64,000 bases of DNA from Amnibacterium endophyticum. Lineage in GTDB: Bacteria; Actinomycetota; Actinomycetes; Actinomycetales; Microbacteriaceae. Positions 30,409 to 37,546 of the stretch are shown piece by piece; position 1 is the stretch's first letter, and the number at the start of each line of letters is the position of its first letter. The position numbers and the translations under genes were made by a program. The notes below the pieces were generated by a model. That model was given only the letters and a program-made list of their open reading frames with translations. It had not been told where the DNA came from and ran no database searches. The DNA lies in NCBI RefSeq assembly GCF_042680685.1, contig NZ_JBHUEA010000006.1, forward strand, positions 62,001 to 126,000, read 5' to 3'.

Positions 30409-30612
30409 TCAGCGTACCGGCTCGACCGGACGCACCTGCAGCGGGAAGGCGCGGGCGCGCAGGAAGTCGGTGAGGAAGGGGACGTGCTCCTCGCACGCGA
30501 GCCACGTCTTGCTGCGGTCGCCCGTGTGGATCCGAGGGTTCCGCCAGTCGATCGCGGTGGAGGCCTGCTGCCGGCAGCCGGCGCGCGAGCAGGTGCGGCG
30601 CTCCTCCGTCAC
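30409..30612 (-). CDS. Small conserved protein with CX4C...CX2H pattern
   Basis: A 67-residue soluble protein. It has Cys8 and Cys13 (CSRAGC) and Cys40 and His43 (CEEH), a spacing that could hold a zinc ion, plus a conserved core DWRNPRIHTGDRSKTWLAC. Similar actinobacterial proteins are sometimes labelled acetone carboxylase, a label the sequence gives no reason to accept. The GTG at 30612 overlaps the stop of the upstream DUF3099 gene by four bases. Open frames reading over this region in longer versions are not coding. Position before SURF1 suggests a link to envelope or oxidase biogenesis; function unknown. Confidence 0.8.
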   Translation of the reverse strand: MTEERRTCSRAGCRQQASTAIDWRNPRIHTGDRSKTWLACEEHVPFLTDFLRARAFPLQVRPVEPVR

Positions 30613-31016
30613 TCCTGGCGCTGCCACTGCGGCTGCGCCGCACCCGGCGCGGCCTCGGGCTCGGTCGTCGACCACGCCCGAGCGTCGTCCTGCGACGTCC
30701 ATCCGGTCCCGTCCGAGGGGGAGGACCAGGAGGGCTGGGCGCGCTCCTCGAGCGCGAGCCGGCCCTGCTGCAGCCCGGGGCTGATCGGCGACGTCCCCGC
30801 CGCCGACCCCGCGTTGGCGAGGATCACCGCGATGTAGGGCAGCACGACCGCGCCGATGCCGAACACGAGCTTCCACCAGCCCGGCACGAAGAAGACGAGG
30901 ACGAAGCACGCCGTGCGGATCGACATGGCCGTCGTGTACGCGCGCATGCGCTTCTTGCGGTCCTCGGCGGGGGAGAGGTGGAGGGCAGTCGCGGACTGCA
31001 CGGCGTTGCGAGTCAC
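30609..31016 (-). CDS. DUF3099 family membrane protein
   Basis: A 135-residue protein with a short N-terminal cytoplasmic stretch containing ALHLSPAEDRKKRMRAY, two membrane segments (about residues 32-50 and 53-70) and a low-complexity C-terminal half rich in Ser, Gln and Pro. The ALxxSxxxDRxxRMRxY block is the DUF3099 signature of actinobacteria. The GTG at 31016 is preferred over the start 13 codons upstream because a -10 box (TACGTT) lies nine bases before it. Function is unknown. It begins an operon of DUF3099, small Cys/His protein and SURF1. Confidence 0.8.
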   Translation of the reverse strand: MTRNAVQSATALHLSPAEDRKKRMRAYTTAMSIRTACFVLVFFVPGWWKLVFGIGAVVLPYIAVILANAGSAAGTSPISPGLQQGRLALEERAQPSWSSPSDGTGWTSQDDARAWSTTEPEAAPGAAQPQWQRQE

Positions 31017-31025
31017 AGTGGGGAC

Positions 31026-31031
31026 AACGTA
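31026..31031 (-). promoter_or_regulatory. -10 box TACGTT for the DUF3099 gene
   Basis: TACGTT on the minus strand ends nine bases before the GTG at 31016. The transcript would have no leader or one of a few bases. It is divergent from the fabG promoter 35 bases away. Confidence 0.4.
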
Positions 31032-31064
31032 CGCCGCCCGGCCGGTGTTCCTCACCGGATCTGT

Positions 31065-31070
31065 AGGCTC
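31065..31070 (+). promoter_or_regulatory. fabG -10 box TAGGCT
   Basis: TAGGCT preceded directly by TG, about 30 bases before the GTG. The short leader carries GGAAGGAG, so this gene, unlike many neighbours, is read with a normal ribosome binding site. Confidence 0.4.
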
Positions 31071-31099
31071 CCGGGAGCCTTCCGGAAGGAGACGCCCCC

Positions 31100-31828
31100 G
31101 TGACCGATGACCCTCAGGCGCCCGCAGGCCGCGTCGTGCTCGTGACCGGCGGCAACCGCGGCATCGGCCGCGCGATCGCCGTCGCGTTCGGCGCAGCCGG
31201 CTACCGCGTCGCGATCACCTCGCGCGACGGGTCCGGCCCCGCCGGCGTGCTCGCGGTGCAGGCGGACGTCACCGATGCCGTCGCCCTCGACGCGGCCTTC
31301 CGCGTGGTCGAGGCGGAGCTCGGCCCCGTCGAGGTGGTCGTCGCGAACGCCGGCATCACCCGCGACACGCTGCTGCTGCGGATGTCCGAGGACGACTTCG
31401 ACGACGTGGTCGCCACGAACCTCGGCGGCGCCTTCCGGGTCGTGAAGCGCGCCTCGAAGGGGATGCTGCGCGCCCGCTTCGGGCGCGTGATCCTGATCTC
31501 CAGCGTCGTCGGCATGCTCGGCTCCGCAGGCCAGGTGAACTACGCCGCGTCGAAGTCCGCGCTCGTCGGCTTCGCGCGCTCGTTGACCCGCGAGCTCGGC
31601 GCCCGCGGGATCACGGCCAACGTCATCGCTCCGGGCTTCATCGAGACGGACATGACGGCCGCCCTGCCGGAAGCGACGCAGACCGAGTACAAGGGCCGGA
31701 TCCCCGCCAGGCGGTTCGGCACGGTCGACGAGGTCGCGCGGACCGCCGTCTGGCTCGCCTCCGACGACGCCGCCTACATCTCCGGTGCCGTCATCCCCGT
31801 CGACGGCGGCCTCGGCATGGGCCACTGA
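31100..31828 (+). CDS. fabG: 3-oxoacyl-[acyl-carrier-protein] reductase, FabG-type SDR
   Basis: A 242-residue short-chain dehydrogenase. The cofactor motif is TGGNRGIGRA (residues 15-24), NAGI follows near residue 85, and the catalytic Ser-Tyr-Lys are in LISSVVG and YAASKSA. The C-terminus SGAVIPVDGGLGMGH is typical of FabG. It should reduce 3-oxoacyl-ACP with NADPH in fatty-acid synthesis. In mycobacteria FabG1 pairs with InhA; no enoyl reductase is present here. The GTG start is preceded by GGAAGGAG. A strong hairpin follows. Confidence 0.92.
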   Translation: MTDDPQAPAGRVVLVTGGNRGIGRAIAVAFGAAGYRVAITSRDGSGPAGVLAVQADVTDAVALDAAFRVVEAELGPVEVVVANAGITRDTLLLRMSEDDFDDVVATNLGGAFRVVKRASKGMLRARFGRVILISSVVGMLGSAGQVNYAASKSALVGFARSLTRELGARGITANVIAPGFIETDMTAALPEATQTEYKGRIPARRFGTVDEVARTAVWLASDDAAYISGAVIPVDGGLGMGH

Positions 31829-31837
31829 CGGCTTCTA

Positions 31838-31888
31838 TATCGCGATAGCTGCCGCCTCGACGTCGTCGAGGCGGCAACTATCGCGATA
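31838..31888. terminator. Bidirectional long hairpin between fabG and serB
   Basis: A 24-base-pair stem with one mismatch (31838-31861 with 31865-31888) and a three-base loop. The outer ten bases of each arm, TATCGCGATA, are themselves a perfect palindrome. The right arm covers the serB stop codon. Confidence 0.8.
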
Positions 31889-32534
31889 CGAGCGCTTGGT
31901 CGACGCCCAGGAGGGCGAGCACCGGACGCATCGACGGGCCGGGCAGCACGACGTCCGCCCGCGCGCGGACCGCGGGCTTCGCCGCGAAGGCGATCGACAG
32001 GTCCGCAGCGCCCATCATGAGCAGGTCGTTCGCGCCGTCGCCGATCGCGACCGTCGTCCGCGCCCCGAGCTCGGCCGCCCACTCCTCGAGCGCCGCCCGC
32101 TTCGCCTCAGCGTCGATCACCGGCCCCTCGACACGACCCGTCAGCCGCCCCCGATCGACGCCGAGGTCGTTCGCGCGCCAGCGGTCGAGGCCGAGCCGCC
32201 GCGCCAGCGGGTCGAGCACCTGACGGAAGCCGCCGGAGACCGCGGCGACCGCGCCGCCGGCGCCGTGCACCGCGGCGATCAGCTCGGGCACGCCGGGGGT
32301 GACCGTGATGCGCGCGCCGACCTCCTCGAACACGGAGTCCGGGAGCCCCTCGAGCAGCGCGACCCGGCGGGCGAGGCTCGCGGCGAAGTCCAGCTCGCCG
32401 CGCATGGCGGACTCGGTCACCGCGGCGACCTGCGCGCCGACCCCGGCGTGCTCGGCGAGCAGGTCGACGACCTCCTGCTGGATCAGCGTCGAGTCGACGT
32501 CGAGCACCACGATCACGCGCGTCACGCGCCCCAT
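31878..32534 (-). CDS. serB: Phosphoserine phosphatase SerB
   Basis: A 218-residue HAD-superfamily phosphatase, last step of serine synthesis. Motif I is VLDVDSTL (nucleophile and acid/base aspartates), motif II is AVSGGF, and motif III/IV include the late lysine and GDGANDLLMMGAADLSIAF. The ACT domain found in some SerB proteins is absent. Start at 32534 or at an in-frame GTG three codons later. It lies 34 bases after glgC on the same strand and could be co-transcribed. Confidence 0.93.
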   Translation of the reverse strand: MGRVTRVIVVLDVDSTLIQQEVVDLLAEHAGVGAQVAAVTESAMRGELDFAASLARRVALLEGLPDSVFEEVGARITVTPGVPELIAAVHGAGGAVAAVSGGFRQVLDPLARRLGLDRWRANDLGVDRGRLTGRVEGPVIDAEAKRAALEEWAAELGARTTVAIGDGANDLLMMGAADLSIAFAAKPAVRARADVVLPGPSMRPVLALLGVDQALVSR

Positions 32535-32568
32535 GCTGCCAGGGACGTCGATGCCGGGGCCGTCGCGG

Positions 32569-33810
32569 TCAGGGGAGGACGCGGACGCCCTTCCCGACCA
32601 CGGTGATCCCGCTGTCGGTCACCGTGAAGCCGCGCTCGCGGTCCCGCTCGTGCTCGACCCCGACCCGGGCGCCCTCGCAGACAACGACGTTCTTGTCGAG
32701 GATCGCGCGCTGCACCACCGCGTTCGCGGCCACGCGCACGCGGTCGAACAGCACCGAGTCGATCACCGACGCGTTCGACTCCACGCTGGCCCACGGCCCG
32801 AGCACGCTGTTCTGGATGCGCGAGCCGGAGAACAGGGAGCCGGGCGACACGATCGAGTCGTGCACCACGGTGTTGTTGCCGTAGGCGTCGCGGTTGAACT
32901 TCGCGGGCGGCGAGTTCAGCGTCTGCGTGTAGATCGGCCAGGACCGGTTGTAGAGGTTGAACACCGGCAGCGCGGACACGAGGTCCATGTGGGCGTCGTA
33001 GAACGACTCGATCGTCCCGACGTCCCGCCAGTAGAAGCGGTCGCGGTCGGTCGAGCCCGGCACCTCGTTGCGGTTCAGGTCGTAGACCCCGGCCTCGCCC
33101 TTCTCCACGAAGGCGGGGACGATGTCGCCGCCCATGTCGTGGTCGGAGCCGGGGCGATCGGCGTCCTCGAAGAGCTGCTCCACGAGCGCGTCCGCGTCGA
33201 AGACGTAGTTGCCCATGGAGGCGAGCACCTCGCCCGGACTGTCCGGCAGCCCCTCCGGGTCCTTCGGCTTCTCGAGGAACTCGCGGATGACCGTCGGGTC
33301 GGCCGGGTCCACGTCGATGACGCCGAAGCTGCTCGCGAGCTCGATCGGCTGCCGGATCGCCGCGACGGTCGCCTTCTTGCCCGACGCGATGTGCGCGTCG
33401 ATCATCTGGCTGAAGTCCATCCGGTACACGTGGTCGGCGCCGACCACGACCACGATGTCGGGGCGCTCGTCGCCGATCAGGTTGAGGCTCTGGAAGATCG
33501 CGTCGCCGCTGCCGAGGTACCAGCGCTTGCCGAGGCGCTGCTGCGCCGGCACCGACGCCACGTAGGCGTTCAGCAGGCCCGACAGCCGCCAGGTCTCCGC
33601 GACATGGCGGTCGAGGCTGTGCGACTTGTACTGGGTCAGCACGACGATCTGCGTCAGCCCCGAGTTGATGAGGTTCGACAGCGCGAAGTCGATCAGCCGG
33701 TACGCACCCCCGAACGGCACCGCGGGCTTGGCGCGGTCCTCCGTCAGCGGCATGAGGCGCTTGCCCTCGCCGCCCGCGAGCACGATGCCGAAAATCTTCT
33801 TCGATGGCAT
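32569..33810 (-). CDS. glgC: Glucose-1-phosphate adenylyltransferase
   Basis: A 413-residue enzyme making ADP-glucose for glycogen. The N-terminal nucleotidyltransferase domain shows VLAGGEGKRLMPLTEDRAKPAVPFGG, then GDERPDIVVVVGADHVYRMD, and the C-terminal left-handed beta-helix has the allosteric domain. The ATG at 33810 (MPSKKIFGIVLAGG) is chosen over a GTG three codons upstream: it fits the family and lies seven bases after a TACGGT -10 box. It is divergent from glgA with 97 bases between the starts, and both appear leaderless. Confidence 0.97.
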   Translation of the reverse strand: MPSKKIFGIVLAGGEGKRLMPLTEDRAKPAVPFGGAYRLIDFALSNLINSGLTQIVVLTQYKSHSLDRHVAETWRLSGLLNAYVASVPAQQRLGKRWYLGSGDAIFQSLNLIGDERPDIVVVVGADHVYRMDFSQMIDAHIASGKKATVAAIRQPIELASSFGVIDVDPADPTVIREFLEKPKDPEGLPDSPGEVLASMGNYVFDADALVEQLFEDADRPGSDHDMGGDIVPAFVEKGEAGVYDLNRNEVPGSTDRDRFYWRDVGTIESFYDAHMDLVSALPVFNLYNRSWPIYTQTLNSPPAKFNRDAYGNNTVVHDSIVSPGSLFSGSRIQNSVLGPWASVESNASVIDSVLFDRVRVAANAVVQRAILDKNVVVCEGARVGVEHERDRERGFTVTDSGITVVGKGVRVLP

Positions 33811-33817
33811 GGCGCAC

Positions 33818-33823
33818 ACCGTA
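33818..33823 (-). promoter_or_regulatory. glgC -10 box TACGGT, leaderless arrangement
   Basis: TACGGT on the minus strand ends seven bases before the glgC ATG. No ribosome binding site lies between. Confidence 0.5.
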
Positions 33824-33895
33824 GTCCCAACGAACGTCCACGTTTCCAGGGAAATCCCCTGTCACGGGCCCCTCTTCGGGTCTGGGGCCGAGGGC

Positions 33896-33901
33896 TAGGG
33901 T
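33896..33901 (+). promoter_or_regulatory. glgA -10 box TAGGGT, leaderless arrangement
   Basis: TAGGGT ends six bases before the glgA GTG. Together with the glgC box it makes a compact divergent pair in 97 bases. Confidence 0.5.
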
Positions 33902-33907
33902 GGCGCC

Positions 33908-35092
33908 GTGCGCGTCGATCTGCTGACGAAGGAGTACCCGCCGGACATCTACGGGGGAGCGGGGGTGCACGCGGCCGAGCTGGTGAAGGCCCTCCGCAGC
34001 CGCATGGAGGTGCAGGTGCGCTGCTGGGGCGCGCCGCGCGACGAGGCCGACGTCACCGCCTACCGGACGCCCGGTGAGCTCGCCGGGGCGAACGGGTCGC
34101 TCGCGACGCTCGGGGTCGACCTGCAGATGGCGCAGGACGTCGGCGGCGCCGACGTCGTGCACTCCCACACCTGGTACGCGAACGCCGGCGGGCACCTCGC
34201 GAAGCTGCTGCACGGGGTGCCGCACGTCGTCACGGCGCACAGCCTCGAGCCCCTGCGGCCCTGGAAGGCCGAGCAGCTGGGCGGCGGCTACCGCATCTCG
34301 AGCGAGATCGAGCGCACCGCCTACGAGGCCGCGGACGCCGTCATCGCCGTCAGCCGCGGCATGGGCGACGACATCCTGCGCAGCTACCCGGCCGTCGACC
34401 CGGCACGCCTGCACGTCGTCTACAACGGCATCGACCTGTCCGCCTGGAAGCCGAACGACGACCTGGACGTCGTGCGCTCCTTCGGGGTCGACCCCGACCG
34501 CCCCACGGTGATCTTCGTCGGCCGCATCACGCGCCAGAAGGGGCTGCCGTTCCTGCTGCGGGCCGTCGCCCAGCTGCCCCCCGAGGTGCAGGTGGTGCTC
34601 TGCGCCGGCGCGCCCGACACCCCCGAGATCATGGCCGAGGTCTCCGGCCTCGTCGCCGCCCTCCAGGAGGAGCGCAGCGGGATCGTCTGGATTGAGCGGA
34701 TGCTGCCGCGCGACCAGCTGACCGCGCTGCTGACCGCGGCCGACGTCTTCGTCTGCCCCTCCGTCTACGAGCCGCTCGGCATCGTGAACCTCGAGGCGAT
34801 GGCCTGCGGCACCGCGGTGGTCGGCACCGCGACCGGCGGCATCCCCGAGGTCGTCGTGGACGGGGAGACCGGCCGGATCGTGCCGATCGACCAGGTGCAG
34901 GACGGGACCGGCACGCCGACCGACCCGGAGCGCTTCGTCGCCGACCTGGCGCGGATCCTGACCGACACGGTGCTCGACCGGGAGACCGCGCGCCGCTACG
35001 GCGAGGCGGGCCGCGAGCGGGCCAGGACCGTCTTCGACTGGGACGCGATCGGGGCGCAGACGGAGGAGATCTACCGGTCGCTGATCGCGTAG
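33908..35092 (+). CDS. glgA: Glycogen synthase, GT4 type (GlgA/GlgM-like)
   Basis: A 394-residue glycosyltransferase of the actinobacterial GT4 glycogen-synthase family, not the GT5 enzyme of E. coli. The N-terminus is LLTKEYPPDIYGGAGVH; donor-site blocks are FVGRITRQKGLPFLL and the E-x7-E element PSVYEPLGIVNLEAMACG. In mycobacteria the relative GlgM makes maltose 1-phosphate from ADP-glucose, so this enzyme may do either; the divergent glgC supplies ADP-glucose. The GTG start directly follows a -10 box. Confidence 0.93.
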   Translation: MRVDLLTKEYPPDIYGGAGVHAAELVKALRSRMEVQVRCWGAPRDEADVTAYRTPGELAGANGSLATLGVDLQMAQDVGGADVVHSHTWYANAGGHLAKLLHGVPHVVTAHSLEPLRPWKAEQLGGGYRISSEIERTAYEAADAVIAVSRGMGDDILRSYPAVDPARLHVVYNGIDLSAWKPNDDLDVVRSFGVDPDRPTVIFVGRITRQKGLPFLLRAVAQLPPEVQVVLCAGAPDTPEIMAEVSGLVAALQEERSGIVWIERMLPRDQLTALLTAADVFVCPSVYEPLGIVNLEAMACGTAVVGTATGGIPEVVVDGETGRIVPIDQVQDGTGTPTDPERFVADLARILTDTVLDRETARRYGEAGRERARTVFDWDAIGAQTEEIYRSLIA

Positions 35093-35123
35093 GCGGCGCG
35101 GGCCCGGCGTCCGCCTCGGGCCC

Positions 35124-35129
35124 TAGGGT
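35124..35129 (+). promoter_or_regulatory. -10 box TAGGGT for the ABC ATPase, leaderless arrangement
   Basis: TAGGGT ends six bases before the ATG at 35136, the same sequence and spacing as in front of glgA. Confidence 0.5.
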
Positions 35130-35135
35130 GGCCGT

Positions 35136-35927
35136 ATGCCTGTGGTGCTGCAGTTCGACGACGTCTCGCTCACCAGGAACGGCACCACGATCCTCGACCA
35201 CGTGTCGTGGGCGGTGGACAGCGCCGAGCGCTGGGTGATCCTCGGGCCGAACGGCGCGGGCAAGACCTCGCTGCTGCAGCTCGCGGCCGCGCAGACCCAC
35301 CCGAGCCGCGGCACCGTGACGGTGCTCGAGGCCGAGATCGGCCGCGTCGACGTGTTCGAGGTGCGGCCGCGCATCGGCTTCGCCTCGAGCGCCATGGCGC
35401 GGCGGATCCCCGCGTCGGAGACCGTGCTCGACGTGGTGCTGACGGCGGCGTACTCCGTGACGGGGCGCTGGAGCGAGCAGTACGAGGACATCGACCTGCG
35501 GCGCGCGAACCGGGTGCTCGCCGAGTGGCGCCTCGACCACCTGACCGACCGCCGCTTCGGCGACCTGTCGGACGGCGAGCAGAAGCGGGTGCAGATCGCG
35601 CGCTCCGTGATGACGGACCCGGAGCTGCTGCTGCTCGACGAGCCGGCGGCGAGCCTCGACCTCGGCGCGCGCGAGGAGCTGCTGCAGCTGCTCGGCGGGT
35701 ACGCAAGCGCGCCGGCCGCGCCCGGCATGGTGATGGTCACCCACCACGTCGAGGAGATCCCGGTCGGCTTCACGCATGCGCTGCTGCTGCGCCGCGGTGC
35801 CGTCGTCGCCGCGGGCCCGATCGCCGAGACGATCACGGCCGAGCGCATCGAGGAGACGTTCGGGCTGCCGGTGGAGATCACCGAGCGCGACGGCCGCTAC
35901 GCCGCCCGCGCAGTCGTCGAGGTCTGA
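35136..35927 (+). CDS. ABC transporter ATP-binding protein without partner genes
   Basis: A 263-residue single ABC ATPase. Walker A is GPNGAGKTS, the signature LSDGEQKRVQIARS and Walker B LLLLDEPAASLD, followed by the switch histidine in MVTHHVEEIPVGFTHALLL. It resembles YlmA-like orphan ATPases of Gram-positives, often labelled iron or molybdate transporters. No permease or binding protein is near, so a transport role cannot be assigned. LSDGE replaces the usual LSGGQ/E, as in other orphan members. Confidence 0.85.
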   Translation: MPVVLQFDDVSLTRNGTTILDHVSWAVDSAERWVILGPNGAGKTSLLQLAAAQTHPSRGTVTVLEAEIGRVDVFEVRPRIGFASSAMARRIPASETVLDVVLTAAYSVTGRWSEQYEDIDLRRANRVLAEWRLDHLTDRRFGDLSDGEQKRVQIARSVMTDPELLLLDEPAASLDLGAREELLQLLGGYASAPAAPGMVMVTHHVEEIPVGFTHALLLRRGAVVAAGPIAETITAERIEETFGLPVEITERDGRYAARAVVEV

Positions 35928-36262
35928 GCTCCTCCTTCCCGGAGCGCGCGGCCCGCGACCGGCTTCGCCGGCCCCGTCCCGCGTGCTTCGCCTCCGCTGC
36001 GCTGCGGCGGGCTCTCGGCGGCGGAGGCGGAGTCCGTCAGCAGGAACGGTCACCGTCAGCAGGAGGAGCGGGGCTGCTGGTTCCTGCTGGACGTCGTCGT
36101 TCCTGCTGTCGGGGTCGGTGCTGCCGCCTCGAGCTCGACGGGCGGAGCGCCCCGGCCACTGCTGCGTCGCTCTGGTAGCATCGACGGTCGGCCGCCAGGC
36201 GGCCCTCCGCCGCGGCTCCGCCCGGCCACCGACTCGTTCTCGATCCGAAGAGGTCCAACGCC
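35928..36262. other. Intergenic region before the L31 gene
   Basis: A gene-free 335 bases. It starts with short palindromic GC phrases, then two direct copies of CAGCAGGA (36038 and 36057) followed by two inverted copies GTTCCTGCTG (36080-36089 and 36099-36108), and then the promoter of rpmE2. No gene was recognised. Confidence 0.6.
36176..36181 (+). promoter_or_regulatory. rpmE2 -10 box TAGCAT
   Basis: Extended -10 (TGG then TAGCAT) about 80 bases before the ATG. The predicted leader of about 75 bases includes GAAGAGG as ribosome binding site and a GGCCGCC/GGCGGCC inverted repeat. No Zur-type AT-rich palindrome is visible. Confidence 0.45.
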
Positions 36263-36511
36263 ATGAAGTCCGGCATCCACCCCGAGTACCGCCCCGTCGT
36301 CTTCCGCGACCTCGCCAGCGGCGAGACGTTCCTCACGAGGTCGACGGCCGGCAGCGGCAAGACGATCGAGCTGGACGGCGAGACCTACCCGGTCATCGAC
36401 GTCGAGATCTCGTCCGCGTCGCACCCCTTCTACACGGGCAAGCAGCGCATCCTCGACAGCGCCGGCCGCGTCGAGAAGTTCAACCAGCGCTTCAAGAACT
36501 TCGGTCGCTGA
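36263..36511 (+). CDS. rpmE2: 50S ribosomal protein L31 type B
   Basis: An 82-residue ribosomal protein. It matches type B L31: MKSGIHPEYRPVVFRD at the start, SSASHPFYTGKQ in the middle and VEKFNQRFKNFGR at the end. It lacks the CxxC zinc-binding pairs of type A, so it does not need zinc. In many bacteria type B genes are switched on under zinc shortage by loss of Zur; no Zur box is evident here. A strong terminator follows 15 bases after the stop. Confidence 0.96.
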   Translation: MKSGIHPEYRPVVFRDLASGETFLTRSTAGSGKTIELDGETYPVIDVEISSASHPFYTGKQRILDSAGRVEKFNQRFKNFGR

Positions 36512-36525
36512 CCCGAGCGTTCGTC

Positions 36526-36558
36526 CGAAGGGCCCCGGTCGTCGACCGGGGCCCTTCG
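36526..36558 (+). terminator. Strong hairpin terminator after rpmE2
   Basis: A perfect stem of 15-16 base pairs (36526-36541 with 36543-36558) with GAAGGGCCCC/GGGGCCCTTC as its outer part, nearly the same outer sequence as the rbpA terminator. Confidence 0.8.
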
Positions 36559-36625
36559 TCGTCCGGGGCCCATCCCGACCGGCTCCATCCGCGGGCGGGG
36601 CACTCGGCTCCGATCGACGGATGCG

Positions 36626-37378
36626 TCAGCGGTGGGGCCAGGCGCCGCTCGTGGTGAACGAGGGGTCGCGCTTCTCGCGCATGTAGGTCTGGAATCGCTC
36701 CGCCTGCTCGGCGCACCACCCGATCTGCGCCTCGTGGAGGTCGGCCGCCGACATCGAGAGCTCCGGGCCGAAGCGCCGGGCCATCGCCTGCGCCACGCGT
36801 CCCGCCGCGATCGCGTCGGCGCCCGCGTCGTGCGCGTCCGTCAGCGCGACCCCGTACGCCGCCGAGGTCGCCGACAGCGTCCGCTTGCCCTTCCGGTAGC
36901 GGTCCAGCGCCTTGTCGATGACGAGCGGGTCCACGACGGGCGCCGCGGTGGAGAGCGGCTCGACCCCGTGGCGCCGCGCCTCGGCCGTGAGCAGGGTCAG
37001 GTCGTACGGCGCGTTGTAGACGACGAGCGGGAACCCGCGCGCGAAGACGCTGCGGATCACCGCGAGGATCTCCGGCACCACCTCGCCGGGCGGGCGGCCG
37101 AAGCGCCTGGCGCGCTCGGTCGAGACGCCGTGCACCGCGGTCGCCGCGTCCGGGATGTCGACCCCGGGGTCGACGATCCACTCGTGGCGCTCGACGACCT
37201 GCCCGAACTCGTCGAGCACTCCTACATGCGCCGTCACGATCCGGGCCGTGCCCGTGTCCACCCCGGTCGTCTCGAGGTCGAAGACCCCCAGCGCCGCCGC
37301 CCAGCCGGGCGCCGGCGCCACCTCCTCCACCAGCTCCTCGAGCTCGAAGAGCACGGCGTCCGCCCCCACGTCCGTCAC
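36626..37378 (-). CDS. DnaQ-type 3'-5' exonuclease
   Basis: A 250-residue exonuclease of the DEDD family. ExoI is VFDLETTGVD, with the pair of acidic residues that bind metal; ExoII is VYNAPYDLTLL; ExoIII is DAHDAGADAIAAG, the DEDDh form. It could serve proofreading or nucleic-acid trimming; it is not fused to a polymerase. An open frame extends 38 codons upstream, to 37492, with a hydrophobic stretch. The GTG at 37378 is preferred because a TAACGT -10 box ends seven bases before it and relatives start close to this point. The first 25 residues are acidic. Confidence 0.88.
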   Translation of the reverse strand: MTDVGADAVLFELEELVEEVAPAPGWAAALGVFDLETTGVDTGTARIVTAHVGVLDEFGQVVERHEWIVDPGVDIPDAATAVHGVSTERARRFGRPPGEVVPEILAVIRSVFARGFPLVVYNAPYDLTLLTAEARRHGVEPLSTAAPVVDPLVIDKALDRYRKGKRTLSATSAAYGVALTDAHDAGADAIAAGRVAQAMARRFGPELSMSAADLHEAQIGWCAEQAERFQTYMREKRDPSFTTSGAWPHR

Positions 37379-37385
37379 GCGCCGC

Positions 37386-37391
37386 ACGTTA
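37386..37391 (-). promoter_or_regulatory. -10 box TAACGT for the exonuclease gene, decides the start
   Basis: TAACGT on the minus strand followed by seven bases and GTG. It would lie inside the coding region if the longer upstream start were used. Confidence 0.45.
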
Positions 37392-37532
37392 GGGCGCCCC
37401 TCCGACAGCCGTCGGACGCCGTGCGCGAGCAGCCCGGCCGTGGCGCCGAGCAGCACGGGCACCGCCACGTCGCGCAGCCGGTCGAGCCTCATGCCGCCAG
37501 GGTGCCGCGGGGGTGCGACAGCGGCCGGTTCC

Positions 37533-37538
37533 TAGACT
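37533..37538 (+). promoter_or_regulatory. -10 box TAGACT for the alpha/beta hydrolase, leaderless arrangement
   Basis: TAGACT ends eight bases before the ATG at 37547. No ribosome binding site is present. Confidence 0.45.
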
Positions 37539-37546
37539 CGGCCGCG

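Noticed and set aside
36263..36511. Zinc-dependent type A L31
   Set aside because: The CxxC pairs are absent and the sequence matches type B.
36626..37492. Exonuclease with an N-terminal membrane anchor
   Set aside because: The hydrophobic stretch lies upstream of a better start that directly follows a -10 box.
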